A stretch of DNA of 64,000 nucleotides from Piscicola geometra (GCA_943735955.1 OX030958.1:1572493-1636492); one strand, 5' to 3'; counted from the stretch's first letter, positions 48,346 to 61,584 are shown. Numbers and translations: made by a program. Notes: generated by a model from the sequence alone, not told the origin.

Positions 48346-51300
48346 GGTAATTGGGTGGGTGTATGGAAAGATACGTCGATGAATGGTATTAAGAAAAGTA
48401 AATAAGTATTTGGGTCAAAGCATCTAGATGAGTAAGGTAAAAAGGTGAAAGAATAGACGAATTGATCAGTCAAGTGGTATGACAGATCGACACGGGGAAA
48501 AATCTTGAAGTTAGCTGTACAACTGCTCAGCAGCCAGTGAAGAACTGGAGGTCTGAAAATGTAAGCGGGATGACAATGATGAGGCTTCTGGCAAAATCTT
48601 TGAATGTTTATTAGCTTATTAGACTTAAAATCTTTTTTAAAAGAATTATAAACTATTTAGTGAAGGTCTTTCACAGCCTTTTGTTAAGTAAAAAATGGAT
48701 GCTGTTACTGAAAAATATTTTTAGAGAAAGATTATATACGTAATCTAATTCTAAGGCTAATTTGAGCATGTCAATAACGTAGTAATGAGTAGGAAGCGGT
48801 GTTCAGAGTAGAAATAATGAGACGGTAATACCCAAAATAAAAGCTACTGACAAAGTAATAAGCTCTTAATCATATATTTTAAAAAACTGAGTTTGATAAT
48901 TTGGTTTTCAAGAAGCAAAAATATTTTTAGCCTTTTCGGCGTAGGTATAAATAATGAATGTATTAAAGGTGCTGGAGAGGTGTGAGAAATTTGATGAGAG
49001 AAAGGTGAGAAAAGATTAATTTGAAAGAACGAAATGCGTAAAATAAACTAATGCATTTAATATATCATGGAAATGTATTTATTTATTTTTTAAATAATTC
49101 AATAAATTTTTATGTATTCAAAATGATTAAAAAATAAAATTATATGTTTTTATATTATTAAAATTGTAAAGATCATGAATAAAAGAAGCAGGATGAAAAA
49201 TAAAGTATAAAGCTGATGAAATAAAGATTATTGAAAACGTGACGAAGAATTTAAGTCTAGAAAGAAGGCCTAAGGGATGTGCGGAGAAATGCAAAAGTAT
49301 ATCAAGAAAAAACAAAAATATAAAAGATATAATATAAAAAATGGGAAAAATTATTTGAATCCTCATAAAACTTTGAATGAAAATGTTGAAAAACAAATTA
49401 CCAATTGAACTGAGTCGACTTTAATGCTAAATCAACACAAAATGTGAAATAAAATATTTTACAATTTATTGAAAAGGCTTCCACTTTATGCTTTTCTTAA
49501 ATATCCCACAAAAATAAAACATTAACATACACACAAAACACACTTAGTAAAAACGATAAACTTGTGGACTTGCTAAGAATACACACAGGATACACGGGCA
49601 GACGAAAAAGAGCAATAACTCACACGCATAAAACTAATTGGAAAAAAAAGACAGTAAAAGAAATTAATAAGTCTGATCGGATGCTCAGAAACTAACAAAC
49701 CTTATCAGAGAAGGACTTTAAAAATGTTATAAAATCTTTGGGGATATTCCGAGGTGTGTTTCATTTGTACATTTTTATTGGAAAAAACACTTTTTAGCAC
49801 AACATATTTTTCGCATCTTCATTTGAAAATGTTTCTATTTGAATAAATAATTTGTGAAAACTTTAATTTCATAGTTAGCACTACTGGCCTATCAAAATAA
49901 TAAAATACAACATAATCAATTAAATTCAAAACAAATAACTAGAAAAAACTATTAAAATATTCTTTGATTTTTTTTAATTGATGGGACTCTAAGTCCATCT
50001 CAAGCCTCCACGAAGGGGCTAAACTTTATTCATGCAGCTGGAGCACCGATTCAATGATGCTAAGCGATCTTGCAACTTTCCAAGTTCTTTATTAAATCAA
50101 TCACATTCGTTTTATTCAACTGTTTTGAATTTCTAAATTTCAACGGTTCGTGTTACATGCAGTTTCAAGTCGAAAACAGTGAATGTTTGTTTTAGATATT
50201 GTTATTAACAATGTATGTTATTTTCAAATTTGAAAATGCTTATGCAGTTCTATAAGTTGTCTGTGCTGAGATCTAAAAATATTTGTTAGTACTCGTTTCG
50301 ATACTGATAATGGGACAAATGATTTCGATTATTGGATTCAACTAAGATTAAAAAAATTGAAAAAAAGTTATTTATTCATTGGCGAAAAAGAAAAGTAACA
50401 AAAGAACTGATGGTAATAACCTCGAAGCCGCGAAAATACACTGAACACTCCAATAAATCCGGCTGGCAAGCGGGTTTATAGAATCATTCCACCTTATTTG
50501 ATGCATTATACAACGCAGTTAAAGTAAAAAAAGTTTTTTTCCTTTTAATAGTTTGAGTATTATGTGATATTGATATCAATGTTGTTTTATATCTTTTTTA
50601 TCTACATTTTTAACAACCTAAAAATAAAAATTGCAATATTTTTCACAAGAGCCTTACTTTTTTCATTCATCTTAAATGTTTTCAATGAGTTTTATAGCAT
50701 TAACAGTCTGTATGAGGTTTACAGAAAATTTATTACTACCTTTATAACTATTCAAAGCAAGGAATAATTTAAAAATCCATTATTAACGTGATTAAAAGAC
50801 ATCATGGCAGACATAAAGTTGTCTTTATTTGTGCTTTTATCGCTAACCTTATTTGATTTATAAAACAACTTTTATTCCTTCTTTATCCCCACTACGCTTG
50901 AATCTATACAGACGATATAAATTCAAGCACAAGAATGCACAAAGGTTCTCTATAAATTGGCGTATAGAAGAACTCTACAGAAGTTTAGGGGAATAAACAC
51001 TGTGTGCGTTCATTGCATTTGCACGCGACACGTTGCCTTTATAGACCGCGCCGTGATTGAAGCATTCAATATTTATACGCCAAATTTTTCGTAAAAACAT
51101 TGCAAAATCTACGCGGTCAAATAAGATGTTCGAATGTGAAAAAGGACAAATAATTTTAGACTCAAACACACACACACACAGACAGGCATATAAAAAAGTA
51201 TATAGGTACACATAAGCAGAGAAACTAGCACTGATACATTATATGTTATACGTGATAATAATAAGACTGTAAAAGAATAAAACAATGAAAGTATCATGAG

Positions 51301-54300
51301 TGATAACTCGCATCATTGCTTGCATAACTTTTATTAATGCTCCGATTGTTTTAGTCTTTCATCTTGCTTCTTCCAATTATTCTTTCATTAAATTTTTTTT
51401 ATTGAATTAATTTGTTTCATCGTTTTGCCTATTTTATTCTTTTCTGTTGCTTGTATGGTTGTTTTAATCGTTTACATTATTATAGTTCATAAAGATTTAT
51501 AGTCGCAATTGTATGTCAGGATTTCTGTGCATATTTCCTTCTAAGTTGCATAACAAGAAGGATCATTGAGTCCAAAGGAACTTGCAAAGCTGTTCTCAAT
51601 TATGCATTACGCCTATTTGTCATCTGAACGTTGACGCATTGATACATTCATTATTGCATGCTAATTATGTTACAAGGCATTTGTTAGATTAAGAGCACCG
51701 CTATTATCTTCTTTATCGTTGCAGACGCAGTGGCGCATGTCATTAATATGGAGACTTTGGGGTCAGATTGCCTTGCATGAGTGGAGGCTGCTGGGATGGT
51801 AATGTTGCCAGCGTTTTTGCTGATGTATCGAGAGAATTATTGTCTGGTGTTACTTCTAAATTTCATTTATAAACAGAAAAATAATATTTTGTATGCGTAT
51901 GAAAATAGCTGAATTTTATTTTAAGTTTTCAAAATTTAAAGAGAAAAATTGAAAAATGTTGGAAAACGTGTGTTTTTTTTAATAATTTTTCAACAAATTT
52001 GTAACATGAAAATTAAATGTTGTTGTTTAGATCTGCTTTTTCGCTTTATCTTTGTAACCTATTCTACTTTCTGTGTCGTGCTTAGAAATGAAATATATAT
52101 TTGGAAATCAATTTGGAAGTTCAATTTTAATTTATAATTACGTTTTATTTGCATGATTATCTATATTCCTTTACTTCAGCAACTATTTACTCCAAGTTAA
52201 TCATTTTAATTTCTTAGAAGCGGTTAAGATTAAAAAAAAAATATTTTTAATACTTTTAACTAGAAATTTATATAATTTTGAAAAAAATAGGTTTTAAAAG
52301 TTTGGTTAAAATTCTTTTCTTTTCATAAAGGTTAATAGAATTTTAATTATCTAAAGAACTCATAACACATTTCTATTTATAAAAACCAAAAAGTCAATAT
52401 CTTTCTCGAGAAGTCAAATTATACTCTACCTCAAACCTTATTAAATTCAAAAAAATATTTATATATTTGAAAACGATATTTTTTCATAATTAGATTTATA
52501 ATGAGAAAATTTTTCCAACTTAAAAGCTTTGTTGATAGGAAAATGTTTTTGCCTCTCGTAGTACTCCACGTGTGACTAAGCGATCACGCCTTTAGTCTTT
52601 GATATGTTATCTCAACCAAATAATTCTTTATAATAACGTTCATTCATTATTCACACCAATGCAAAGCTACATTCTTAAACTATGACTAGCATCATCATCA
52701 TTATCGACGTCATCACCATCCCTACAGCATAATGCCATCCCCAACTGGTTCCTCCTCACAGATTTATCCACAAACATCTGTTGACGAACCGCATTACTAC
52801 CTACTCACTACAGGATGCAGTGTGTATGCATCTGGTAGTGATATTACAAACTTTATCATGTATTTGAAACAACACCAGCTTCTGACACAAAAATCTATTT
52901 CTAACAGCATCGACTTTTTTCATCACACTTTTTCAATTTCACTCCCTTTAAATTTTAACTTCTATCTTCACCGTTCACTACTCATTAACACAACAACATC
53001 ATCAATATCACATACACCACTACTCGCTTTCACAACACTCACACCCCTCACTTCACTCACTACAACAACTTCATACCACAACAATTAAATCATAAACGCA
53101 CTACTACAGCAATACTCACTACCACCACTCACTCCTACAACAACACCCCTTACTACCACAACAACAACAACACTAATTAATACCACCACAACAACAACAG
53201 CAACTTTACTGGCATTTTTCATACTACAACAACACCATCACTCACCATGAAAGCGACCTAGATCATTGTTGGAGCAGCATACTCTAATACTGAGCTTGAG
53301 GTTGTTGTGGTGGCAAGCTCCTTTGTGCTTGTTGTTCAAGCCTTCCTTCGTTCCTGTCGACGTGGCTGGAGGGAGTGGCTTAGAGGTGAGATGGAGAAGT
53401 GATGAGAATGAAAACATTTAAATTGCAAGTTGGCCAGCGAAATTGGTCAAACAAGGGTATAGTGAAGCTCATAAAAAGTGTTGAATTTACTATTAAAATT
53501 GAGAAAAATAAGATAATCTTGAAGTTTTTCTCTAAAATAATTGGCCCTTTTGACGTTTCGTATTTAGTTATAATTATAATTTGTTTTCGATTTGGAAAAG
53601 AAAAGCAGGCGATGTTTAAAATGGGATCAATAATAGAAAAAAGTTGCTACCTCGTGATTTTAAGACGGCATAATTGTCGCAATTCCCATTTTATTCAAAA
53701 TTTATTTTCCCATTTTCACGCTTTTGTTTTTTGAATTTTTATTTATTTAAAATTTTATATAATGGTTCCTAATTTTAATAAAATATAAATATCTGTATCT
53801 TTTGTTCAAAATCATTTTTCCGTCACAAATGTATTTATTGTTTTACCCTTGCCATCATTCACGCAGTAACCCTATCCGTTCACTTAGCTTATTATACACC
53901 CATTTATCAATTCACTTTGTGTGTGCATATCCATCTTTTCAACTATGCCATCACTCATTTCTCTGTTCTTCTGTCATTCCATTCCTTCATCTTTCTCTTC
54001 AACCAGCATTGACAATCTGTCCTGGCATTCGCTTCCTTATCTGTTACCAACGTTATCTATCGATTTTCAAATTATTCATCTTTATTTATCACTCAGAATA
54101 ATCTTTTAATGGTTCCATCGTAAATTCTTCTATCAATCTTTTCATTTATCCACTGTTTTGTTTCCCATTCCACTCATTCGTTTATGCTTTCGCGTATCCA
54201 TGAATATAAGTTGTTTCTTCGTTTGCCTTCCTCATCCCTGTCACTTTTCAATCATCCACCTTTCTCCACTTCCCATCCATCATCCATCCATCATCCTCAG

Positions 54301-54720
54301 CAGCCATTTACAGTCGTGAATTTCTAATGGAAAACTAAGAAAAATATTTTTTAAATATTTTCTTTGTTTTTTAAAAACAATGTGAATTTATTTCAAAGTT
54401 TAATTATAACGAATACATTAAAAAAAATTTACTATCAAACACACATACCCGATTGAGATTAAATAAAGAGTTTTTCAACCATTTTTTAAAATCAGGAAAA
54501 CAATGACCTTCAAAAAAGATGAGATATTTTTAATAAAGCGCAAAGATTACTTTAAAGCAATGTTTCATCACAAAGGAGAAGTGAGCAAGGCCTCGATGCA
54601 AGCTGATTCCGCAACTAATTCGATCGCCATGTTATGCCTGCCGCAGTGATGAATGTCGCTTCAGCGTCAGAAGCGCCTTATCAGTGAGCACTTCATTTTG
54701 AGCGTTGTTCTCATCGCCAC
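48346..54720. other. Long AT-rich stretch, no supported gene
   Basis: No multi-exon model could be built. Local items are a (CA)n at 51170-51182 and ACA/ACC-rich simple sequence at 52980-53210. A C-richer patch of CCATCCATC type lies near 54240-54300. Less AT-rich islands at 50980-51120, 51720-51800 and 54560-54700 have open frames but no recognised similarity. May be intron of the ephrin gene. Confidence 0.4.
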
Positions 54721-54879
54721 CATCCTTCAACATTCTCATCATTTATATAATTATCATCATCATTATTATAAGGAAAACATTAATTATTAAAATCATTCTT
54801 CCTAATTAGAATAAAGTAATCACAATCATTATCACATTTAAATTAGCATTCTCGTATTTTCATCATCATCGTTACTATC

Positions 54880-55036
54880 ATACTTTCATCATCATCTTCA
54901 TCATCATTATTATCATACTGTCATCATCATCATCATCATTATAATCATACTGTCATCATCATCATTATCATACTGTCATCATCCTCATCATTATTCTTAT
55001 GATACTGTCATCATCATCGTCATTATTATCATACTG

Positions 55037-55067
<31 letters not shown>

Positions 55068-55565
55068 TATCATACTGTCATCATCATCATTATTATTATC
55101 ATACTGTCATCATCCTCATCATTATTATCATACTGTCATCATCATCATCATTATTATCATAATGTCAACATCATCATTATTATTATCATACTGTCATCAT
55201 CATCATCACCATCATTATTATCATACTGTCATCATCATCATCATTATTATCATACTGTCATCATCATCATTATTATTATCATACTGTCATCATCATCATC
55301 ATTATTATCATACTGTCATCATCACCATCATTATTATCATACTGTCATCATCATCATCATTATTATCATACTGTCATCATCACCATCATTATTATCATAC
55401 TGTCATCATCATCATCATCATCATTATTATCATACTGTCATCATCATCATTATTATTATCATACTGTCATCATCATCATCATCATTATTATTATCATACT
55501 GTCATCATCATCATCATTATTATCATAATGTCAACATCATCATCATTATTATCATACTGTCATCC
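54880..55565. repeat. (TCATACTGTCATCATCATCATTATTA)n minisatellite, left block
   Basis: Irregular higher-order array of tcatactgtcatcatc with variable numbers of CAT and ATT triplets. Frames stay open because the array is triplet-based. It is interrupted at 55565 by an RTE fragment and resumes at 56345. Confidence 0.95.
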
Positions 55566-56000
55566 CAGGAAAAAAGATTGAGCGCTTTCCACATGCGGTG
55601 TCTTCGACGCATGCTCGGAATCTCATGGCAAGACCGCGTCACAAACAACGAGGTGTTGGCGAGGGCAGCCATTTCAAACATGACCACTCTTCTTCGTCAA
55701 AGACGTCTCCGATGGTTAGGACATGTACGTCGGATGGATGATGGTCGACTTCCCAAAGACGTGATATTCGGCGATCTTGTCTCAGGTTGGAGAGCAACTG
55801 GCTGGCCATACCTTCGCTACAAGGACGTCTGCAAGCGCAATCTAAAATCTACAGAGATCGACGTCAGCAACTGGGAATCGCTTGCTAAAGATAAAAGCAG
55901 ATGGAGACAAGCTGTGCGCATGGGACTAGAAGCGGGGGAAGCAGGGATTCGTCGGCTTGCCAGTGAAAAGCGCTCTCGCAGAAAACAAAAACAGCAGCGA
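55566..56000 (+). mobile_element. RTE-type LINE reverse-transcriptase C-terminal fragment
   Basis: One uninterrupted plus frame reads EKRLSAFHMRCLRRMLGISW, QDRVTNNEVLARAAISNMTT, LLRQRRLRWLGHVRRMDDGR, TGWPYLRYKDVCKRNLKSTE and IDVSNWESLAKDKSRWRQAV, the standard tail of RTE-like retrotransposon polymerases. Strongly 5'-truncated. The intact frame suggests a younger insertion than the other LINE relics here. It is flanked on both sides by the same TCATACTGTCATC array. Confidence 0.88.
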
Positions 56001-56029
56001 TCTGCAACCAGTAGCCACCAACAATCAGC

Positions 56030-56285
56030 AGCAAGCAACAACCAGAGGCGAGCAACAACCAACAGCCAACAACAACCAACAGCCAACAACAACCAACAGC
56101 CAACAACAACCAACAGCCAACAACAACCAACAGCCAACAACAACCAACAGCCAACAACAACCAACAGCCAACAACAACCAACAGCCAACAACAACCAACA
56201 GCCAACAAAACCCAACAGCCAACAACAACCAACAGCCAACAACAACCATCAGAGAACAACAACCATCAGAGAACAACAACCAGCA
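56030..56285. repeat. (CAACAACCAACAGC)n 14-bp minisatellite
   Basis: About 15 copies of a 14-mer caacaaccaacagc with edge variants (caaccatcagagaa). It directly follows the 3' part of the RTE fragment. The 14-bp period cycles through three frames, giving NQQPTTTNSQQQPTAN on plus and LLLAVGCCWLLVVVGC on minus. Confidence 0.95.
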
Positions 56286-56344
56286 GCGAAAAGTTCTCCC
56301 TCGGCGCAAGTCCATTGTCTACCTAAGACTGAAGGACGCCAACA

Positions 56345-56820
56345 ACATCATCATCACTATCATTATTATCATACTGTCATCATCATCATCACCATCATTA
56401 TTATCATACTGTCTTCATCATCATCAATATTATCATAATGTCATCATCATCATTATTATTATCATACTGTCATCATCATCATCATTATTATCATACTGTC
56501 ATCATCATCATTATTATCATTCTGTCATCATCATCATCATTATTATCATACTGTCATCATCATCATTATTATCATACTGTCATCATCATCATCATTATTA
56601 TCATACTGTCATCATCATCATCACCATCATTATTATCATACTGTCTTCATCATCATCAATATTATCATAATGTCATCATCATCATTATTATTATCATACT
56701 GTCATCATCATCATCATTATTATCATACTGTCATCATCATCATTATTATCATACTGTCATCATCATCATTATTATTATCATACTTTTATTATCATCATCA
56801 TTATTATCTTTATTGTACTT
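56345..56820. repeat. (TCATACTGTCATCATC)n minisatellite, right block
   Basis: Same array family as 54880-55565. It contains an internal duplication: the block with tcatactgtcttcatcatc followed by aatattatcataatg occurs near 56405 and again near 56637. Confidence 0.95.
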
Positions 56821-56829
56821 TCATTGACA

Positions 56830-59800
56830 GAAATATCCTTATCCAACGGGGAAGTAGTTTAATTATAATGCGAGAAAGTGTATGAGTTATAATGTAGAAA
56901 ACACATTCGGTCAATTCTTTTTTATCGATATCGATGTGTCCATCATCAAAACGCCTCAGTTCTTCCCTACAAAGCCCACATCCTCATCTTCATTTCCTGA
57001 TTATTTGTGAAATATCTTTCTCAATATATTAATCAAGAATGCCATCAACATCATTGCCTTTCCATCCTCGTCCTCGTTATGTTCTTTAACATAATCATCA
57101 TTCTCTTTTTCATCATAACCTTCATAATTTTAATCATCATCATCATTGCCTTTTCATCATCATCATCATCGTCATCATCATCGTCATCCTTATTAGTGAA
57201 TTTCTCATAACTTTTTCAATTTTAGTCACGATAAATTTGCTACTATATGATTTAAAAGCTGGATTTGGAAGATAAGTAAAACCTATTTTATTGAGGCTAA
57301 AATTACTTTTTTTAGATATTTATATTCATATTTTTAAACAAATCAAAAATAAGATTTATTGCACATTTTTAAATATAAAAAATACAGAAGCATATATTTT
57401 GAAATTTACTTATTCCTAAAGGTGTCGTTTTATCAAAAATGTCTTTTTGAAAAAAAATATTGAATGCTGTGATGTTTCTATAAAAGAAAATATTTTTCTA
57501 TTAAATAAAAGTTGAAAATTAATGAAATATCTTTAAGAAAATCTAAAGAAGCTTTAGAATACATATTCAAACTGAAATGTTGAAGAATAAACACTTTTAT
57601 CAAAGTAAATTCTATTACAAATTTAACTCATAACTGAAAAAAACTTTTAAAAATAGAATAAAAAAATAAATCATACAAAAAAGACTGGTTTTGAGGAGTG
57701 TTGGCGATGAATAAGAATCAAAGACAAGAAAACTCATGAACAATCGCAGCTACAATGATGAATTATTTTTCGGAAAAAACCTTCACAAAATCTACAAAGT
57801 TTTAAGAAAAATATCAATATAAATGAAAATTAGAAAAACTGAGAAGAAAAAAGTTTTTTTGCTCATACAAGGACCAGGTTGAAAGATGGCTCTTTGAACA
57901 CGCCCTAGGCGCGTGCATGTATTCATGGGTTTGGCTTAGTCGGTTTAAATGTGTGTGTAGACATTTGTGTTTTGTGTTTGTATGTTTGTGTAAAACTTTT
58001 TTTGTTTTTTGTTTATATGTGTGTACAGATATTTTGTGTTTTGTGTTTGTATGTGTGGGTAAACAACTTGTGTTTTTTGTTCATCTGTAAGTGAATTATT
58101 AAGTTTTTTTCACAAATAGGAATAGCTTTTTGAAATATAAATTTTTAAAATAACTTACGGGTATTCTTGAAAAAGAGTTTGATGGAAATTATTTATTTAT
58201 CAAAAGAAAAAACCTATACATTTTTTTTTGTCAAGAAGCAGAAAATGTATTAAGTTTAACTTTTATAGTAAGTTTTATATTTATAGAGCTGTTGGAGGGC
58301 GTGGAGTTTCTAGAAATGTCTTTGGTCTTTTATGCTCCTTTATCGAGCGTGTAACCTAACCCATTAGTCCTTTCAGAAAAATTCGCTCGAAAATTTCTCA
58401 AACTTTTATTTTATTTCAGTTATATTGAAAAAACAATTTCTCCTTTTAACTATAAAAAAAATATTTTTACAATTCAAGCAAAAAATAATTATTTTTTTCA
58501 TCTCACGTACTAATTTTTTTCACATTCTTTAATCTTTTCTTGTGCTCTTTTTAACATTTCCACTGGTTATGTTTTTTCTCTTTGGTCTATCCCTTAATCT
58601 GTCTTTAGTAGGATTTTATATGCACTTTATCTTTCTTTTTACAGGTCTTGTAGATCTTTTTTGTACAACTTTCCCAGCATCTTCAGTCTCATTTGAAGAC
58701 CTTGGTCAAGCTTTCATGTAGTTTCTACGCAAGAGAGAGCTTCAGTATAACTCATAAATTTCAAAGATTTTTTCAAGCTCTAGGTTGAGTTATTAATAAG
58801 TAGAATTTCTAAATATTATAAAAGTAAAAATACTTTTAATAGTTTTTTATATTGTTATTACTGTTTTTGATTTTTAGACTATATCCTCTAGACTCACTTT
58901 TGAAAACTATTTTTTAATTTTATTTTTTGACGTAATTTAAAAAATACAAAAAGCATACCGATTATATTTTCTTTTCAGCACACTCAAAGCCCACAAATAC
59001 GCACATAGACACACTGATAAAAAATAATAATAATCATAATAACTTCATAGGCTCTCATATTGTACGGTTAAATCAATAAAAAGAAATAGTTTTTATATAT
59101 CCGTCGGTATTGCAGACACACATGTGCATGCGTTCCAATGGCACGAAGCCCATCAAAGCTGATGGCCTGGGATGGGTTGGAGGAGAACGTTAATTGAGAC
59201 GCTTGCGAAAGAATATTAAAAAAACAAAAAGTTTAAAAGTAAACTAAATAAGTGAAGGTACCATGCCAGAACTACGCATTGAACCCAAATAAGCATCGAA
59301 ATGAGTATTAAAAACTGTAATCATATATATAAAATAATATCCATTTTGTGTTGCAAAAACGAAAAGCATGGAACAAATTAGCTTGCCTATATCTTTACAT
59401 TAATTTGAGATATCTTCTTTGATCAATTATACAAAGTAATGAATCCACTTCATGAGGACTTCAAAGGCACTTTATGCTTCCTATTTGTACGAAAATTCGT
59501 GTTTACGCAAGCCCCAAGAATTAAAAAAGATATTTTTTAATATTAAAAGTTAAAGGATTAAATATTTACAGATCGTTTGCAATTATTATTTTTATTTTAT
59601 ACAAAAATATAAATCTAATATTAATTGCTTTTAAACTAAAAAAAAGATATATTCATTATTAAGACCATGGTTAGCTAACTTCTTACTTAAATTTGTACGA
59701 ATGTAGAAAACAAATCGGATAAGTAAATTTTTGGTATGATGTTTTAAACCTCCATTTTAGACTATTAAATTAGATTTAAAAAATCTGATTTTAAAAACGT

Positions 59801-60020
59801 TTATATTTTAAAATAGATATTTTGTTTTTTTGGGCGCTAAGCTTATATTCTGGAAATGAATAGAAACGTTTGCAATCGTAAAATTACCTTTATAAAGTAA
59901 AAAGGGTATTATACAAATTATTAAATATTTATCAAATAGTTTGTCAAATAATTAAAATAGTTGTTGAAATGTTTTTCAAAAAAAGATCTAAAAACATTAA
60001 TTGTAATGAAGGTATAGAAT
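56830..60020. other. AT-rich, no gene recognised
   Basis: Contains a (CATCAT/GTC)n patch at 57135-57190 and TGTGTTTGTATGTG repeats at 57945-58080. One GC-richer island at 59105-59200 is open on plus (THMCMRSNGTKPIKADGLGW after a TTGCAG) but has no recognised relatives. Confidence 0.4.
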
Positions 60021-60029
60021 GGTAAAGAT

Positions 60030-60244
60030 GGTTGTAGGTTAACTGCACACTGCACACATCACGCTGCATGTGTTAAATGCACATTTTCTTTTGCACATTT
60101 CTTCTTTTTTTACAGAAAAAACGTTAATTTAGGGTTAGGATTAAGGTTTTCAGAAAAATCACATTTTAAGAAGAAATGTGCAAAAACAAATGTGCATTTA
60201 ACACATGCAGCGCGCTTTCGTTTGTGTGCATTTAACCTACAACC
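60030..60244. mobile_element. Foldback MITE with 9-bp TSD, copy 1
   Basis: 215 bp. Perfect 9-bp TSD GGTAAAGAT at 60021-60029 and 60245-60253. The arms are long inverted repeats of about 85 bp starting GGTTGTAGGTTAA and containing GCTGCATGTGTTAAATGCAC and TTTTGCACATTTCTTCTT. A 9-bp TSD with long inverted repeats is typical of Mutator-like MITEs. No coding capacity. Confidence 0.88.
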
Positions 60245-60271
60245 GGTAAAGATCCTTATCCGTCACATAAA

Positions 60272-60959
60272 GGTTGCAGATAAACCGCACACCAAAGAAA
60301 GCGCGCTGCATGTGTTAAATGCACATTTTCTTTTGCACACGATCTGCGTTTTATCCATTTTTTTTACCTTTTAAAAATTGATATTTTATTTTGATATTGA
60401 TTTTTTAAGATCAGTTAAATAAATTTTTATGTTTTAAAATCAGTTAAATAAATTTTTATGTTTTAAAATCAGTTAAATAAATTTTTATGTTTTAAAATCA
60501 GTTAAATAAATTGTTATGTTTTAAAATCAGTTAAATAAATTTTTATGTTTTAAAATCAGTTAAATAAATTTTTATGTTTTAAAATCAGTTAAATAAATTG
60601 TTATGTTTTAAAATCAGTTAAATAAATTGTTATGTTTTAAAATCAGTTAAATAAATTATGTTTTTAAATCAGTTAAATAAATTATGTTTTTAAATCAGTT
60701 AAATAAATTATGTTTTTAAATCAGTTAAATAAATTGTTGTTTTAACTTTTTTTTCCATTTTTAAAAATTTGTATACTTTTTTTAAATAATTTTAAAATAA
60801 AAAAAATATTTTCTGCAAATAATTAAATAAATTTTAATATTTTACTTTTTCAAATCTTTCTGCTGTTTACCCCATCAATCCGCAGAATATAACGCGCAAA
60901 TTAAATGTGCATTTACCACATGCAGCGCGCTTTCTTTGGTGTGAATTTCCCCTATAACC
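60272..60959. mobile_element. Foldback MITE with 9-bp TSD and minisatellite core, copy 2
   Basis: 688 bp. Perfect 9-bp TSD TCACATAAA at 60263-60271 and 60960-60968. The arms start GGTTGCAGATAAACCGCACA and GGTTATAGGGGAAATTCACA (inverted right end) and share CACCAAAGAAAGCGCGCTGC and ATGTG(T/G)TAAATGCACATTT. They belong to the same family as copy 1, which lies 27 bp away. The centre holds a 29-bp/26-bp tandem array. Confidence 0.9.
60411..60738. repeat. 29-bp / 26-bp minisatellite inside the foldback element
   Basis: About eight copies of a 29-mer (tcagttaaataaatttttat plus gttttaaaa) followed by three copies of a 26-mer variant lacking three bases of the T tract. The variants are ordered, as expected from stepwise unequal exchange or slippage. 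Confidence 0.92.
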
Positions 60960-61221
60960 TCACATAAACATTAAAAAATGTGATGCAACTGCTGTAGGGT
61001 GCAATGCACCTGGGTGCATAAGTATTGTGACCCAATCATTCATGCAAAAATTAATTTCAAAACTTCAACTGGAAATGAGAAGTACTACTGATGAGCAGAT
61101 CATACCACCTGAATCAAATAAAAATCCTGTCGTATTTAGTGCCGAAAAAATTTACAGAATATATAATTGAAGATAATTTCGATGAAGAAAAACCAGAAAA
61201 CTAAGAATCCTTAACGGAATA

Positions 61222-61392
61222 AATGCAGATTCTTTAAAACTATTAAATATTTATTTATTTTAAGTTAAATTATCACAATTTTATTAACTGAAATTAATTT
61301 TCTCAATAAATTTTATTAAAATAAAAGTTTTGATTTGAAATGTCAGACGTTGTAGTTGCAATAAAAATTCAAATTATTTTTATCTAAATCAA
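61222..61392 (+). repeat. Dispersed repeat, copy B
   Basis: Diverged second copy of the repeat at 47147-47340 (aaatgcagattctttaaaa ... tgaaattaat ... gaaatgtcagacgttgt ... ttatctaaatc), same orientation. The preceding bases (61170-61215) also resemble the sequence preceding copy A (gaagaa...aac..actaagaat). Confidence 0.55.
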
Positions 61393-61584
61393 GTAAAAAT
61401 ATTTGGAAAACGTATATAAAAATGTTTATTAAAGAGCTATTCTTTGTGAAAATTTCAATGTTATGCGAACATCATTTTATAAAAAGAATTTTTACAAATG
61501 TAGGTTAGTATTTTGCTAACAATCGTCTTAAATAAACTCAGCTAAAACTGTCAAATTTATTGATTTACTCAGGCAAACACTCAC

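Noticed and set aside
48480..48562. Minus-strand terminal exon (acceptor ACATTTTCAG, short frame ending LAAEQLYS-stop)
   Set aside because: Good acceptor, but all three frames are short, none matches an ephrin or other tail, and it is followed by a minisatellite.
54999..56438. 479-codon plus frame with poly-His/Ile, a reverse-transcriptase piece and QQPTAN repeats
   Set aside because: A fusion of two minisat translations around an RTE fragment, not a protein gene.
59105..59200. Missing ephrin exon
   Set aside because: Minus-strand reading in the required phase hits a stop and lacks the GG.C motif.
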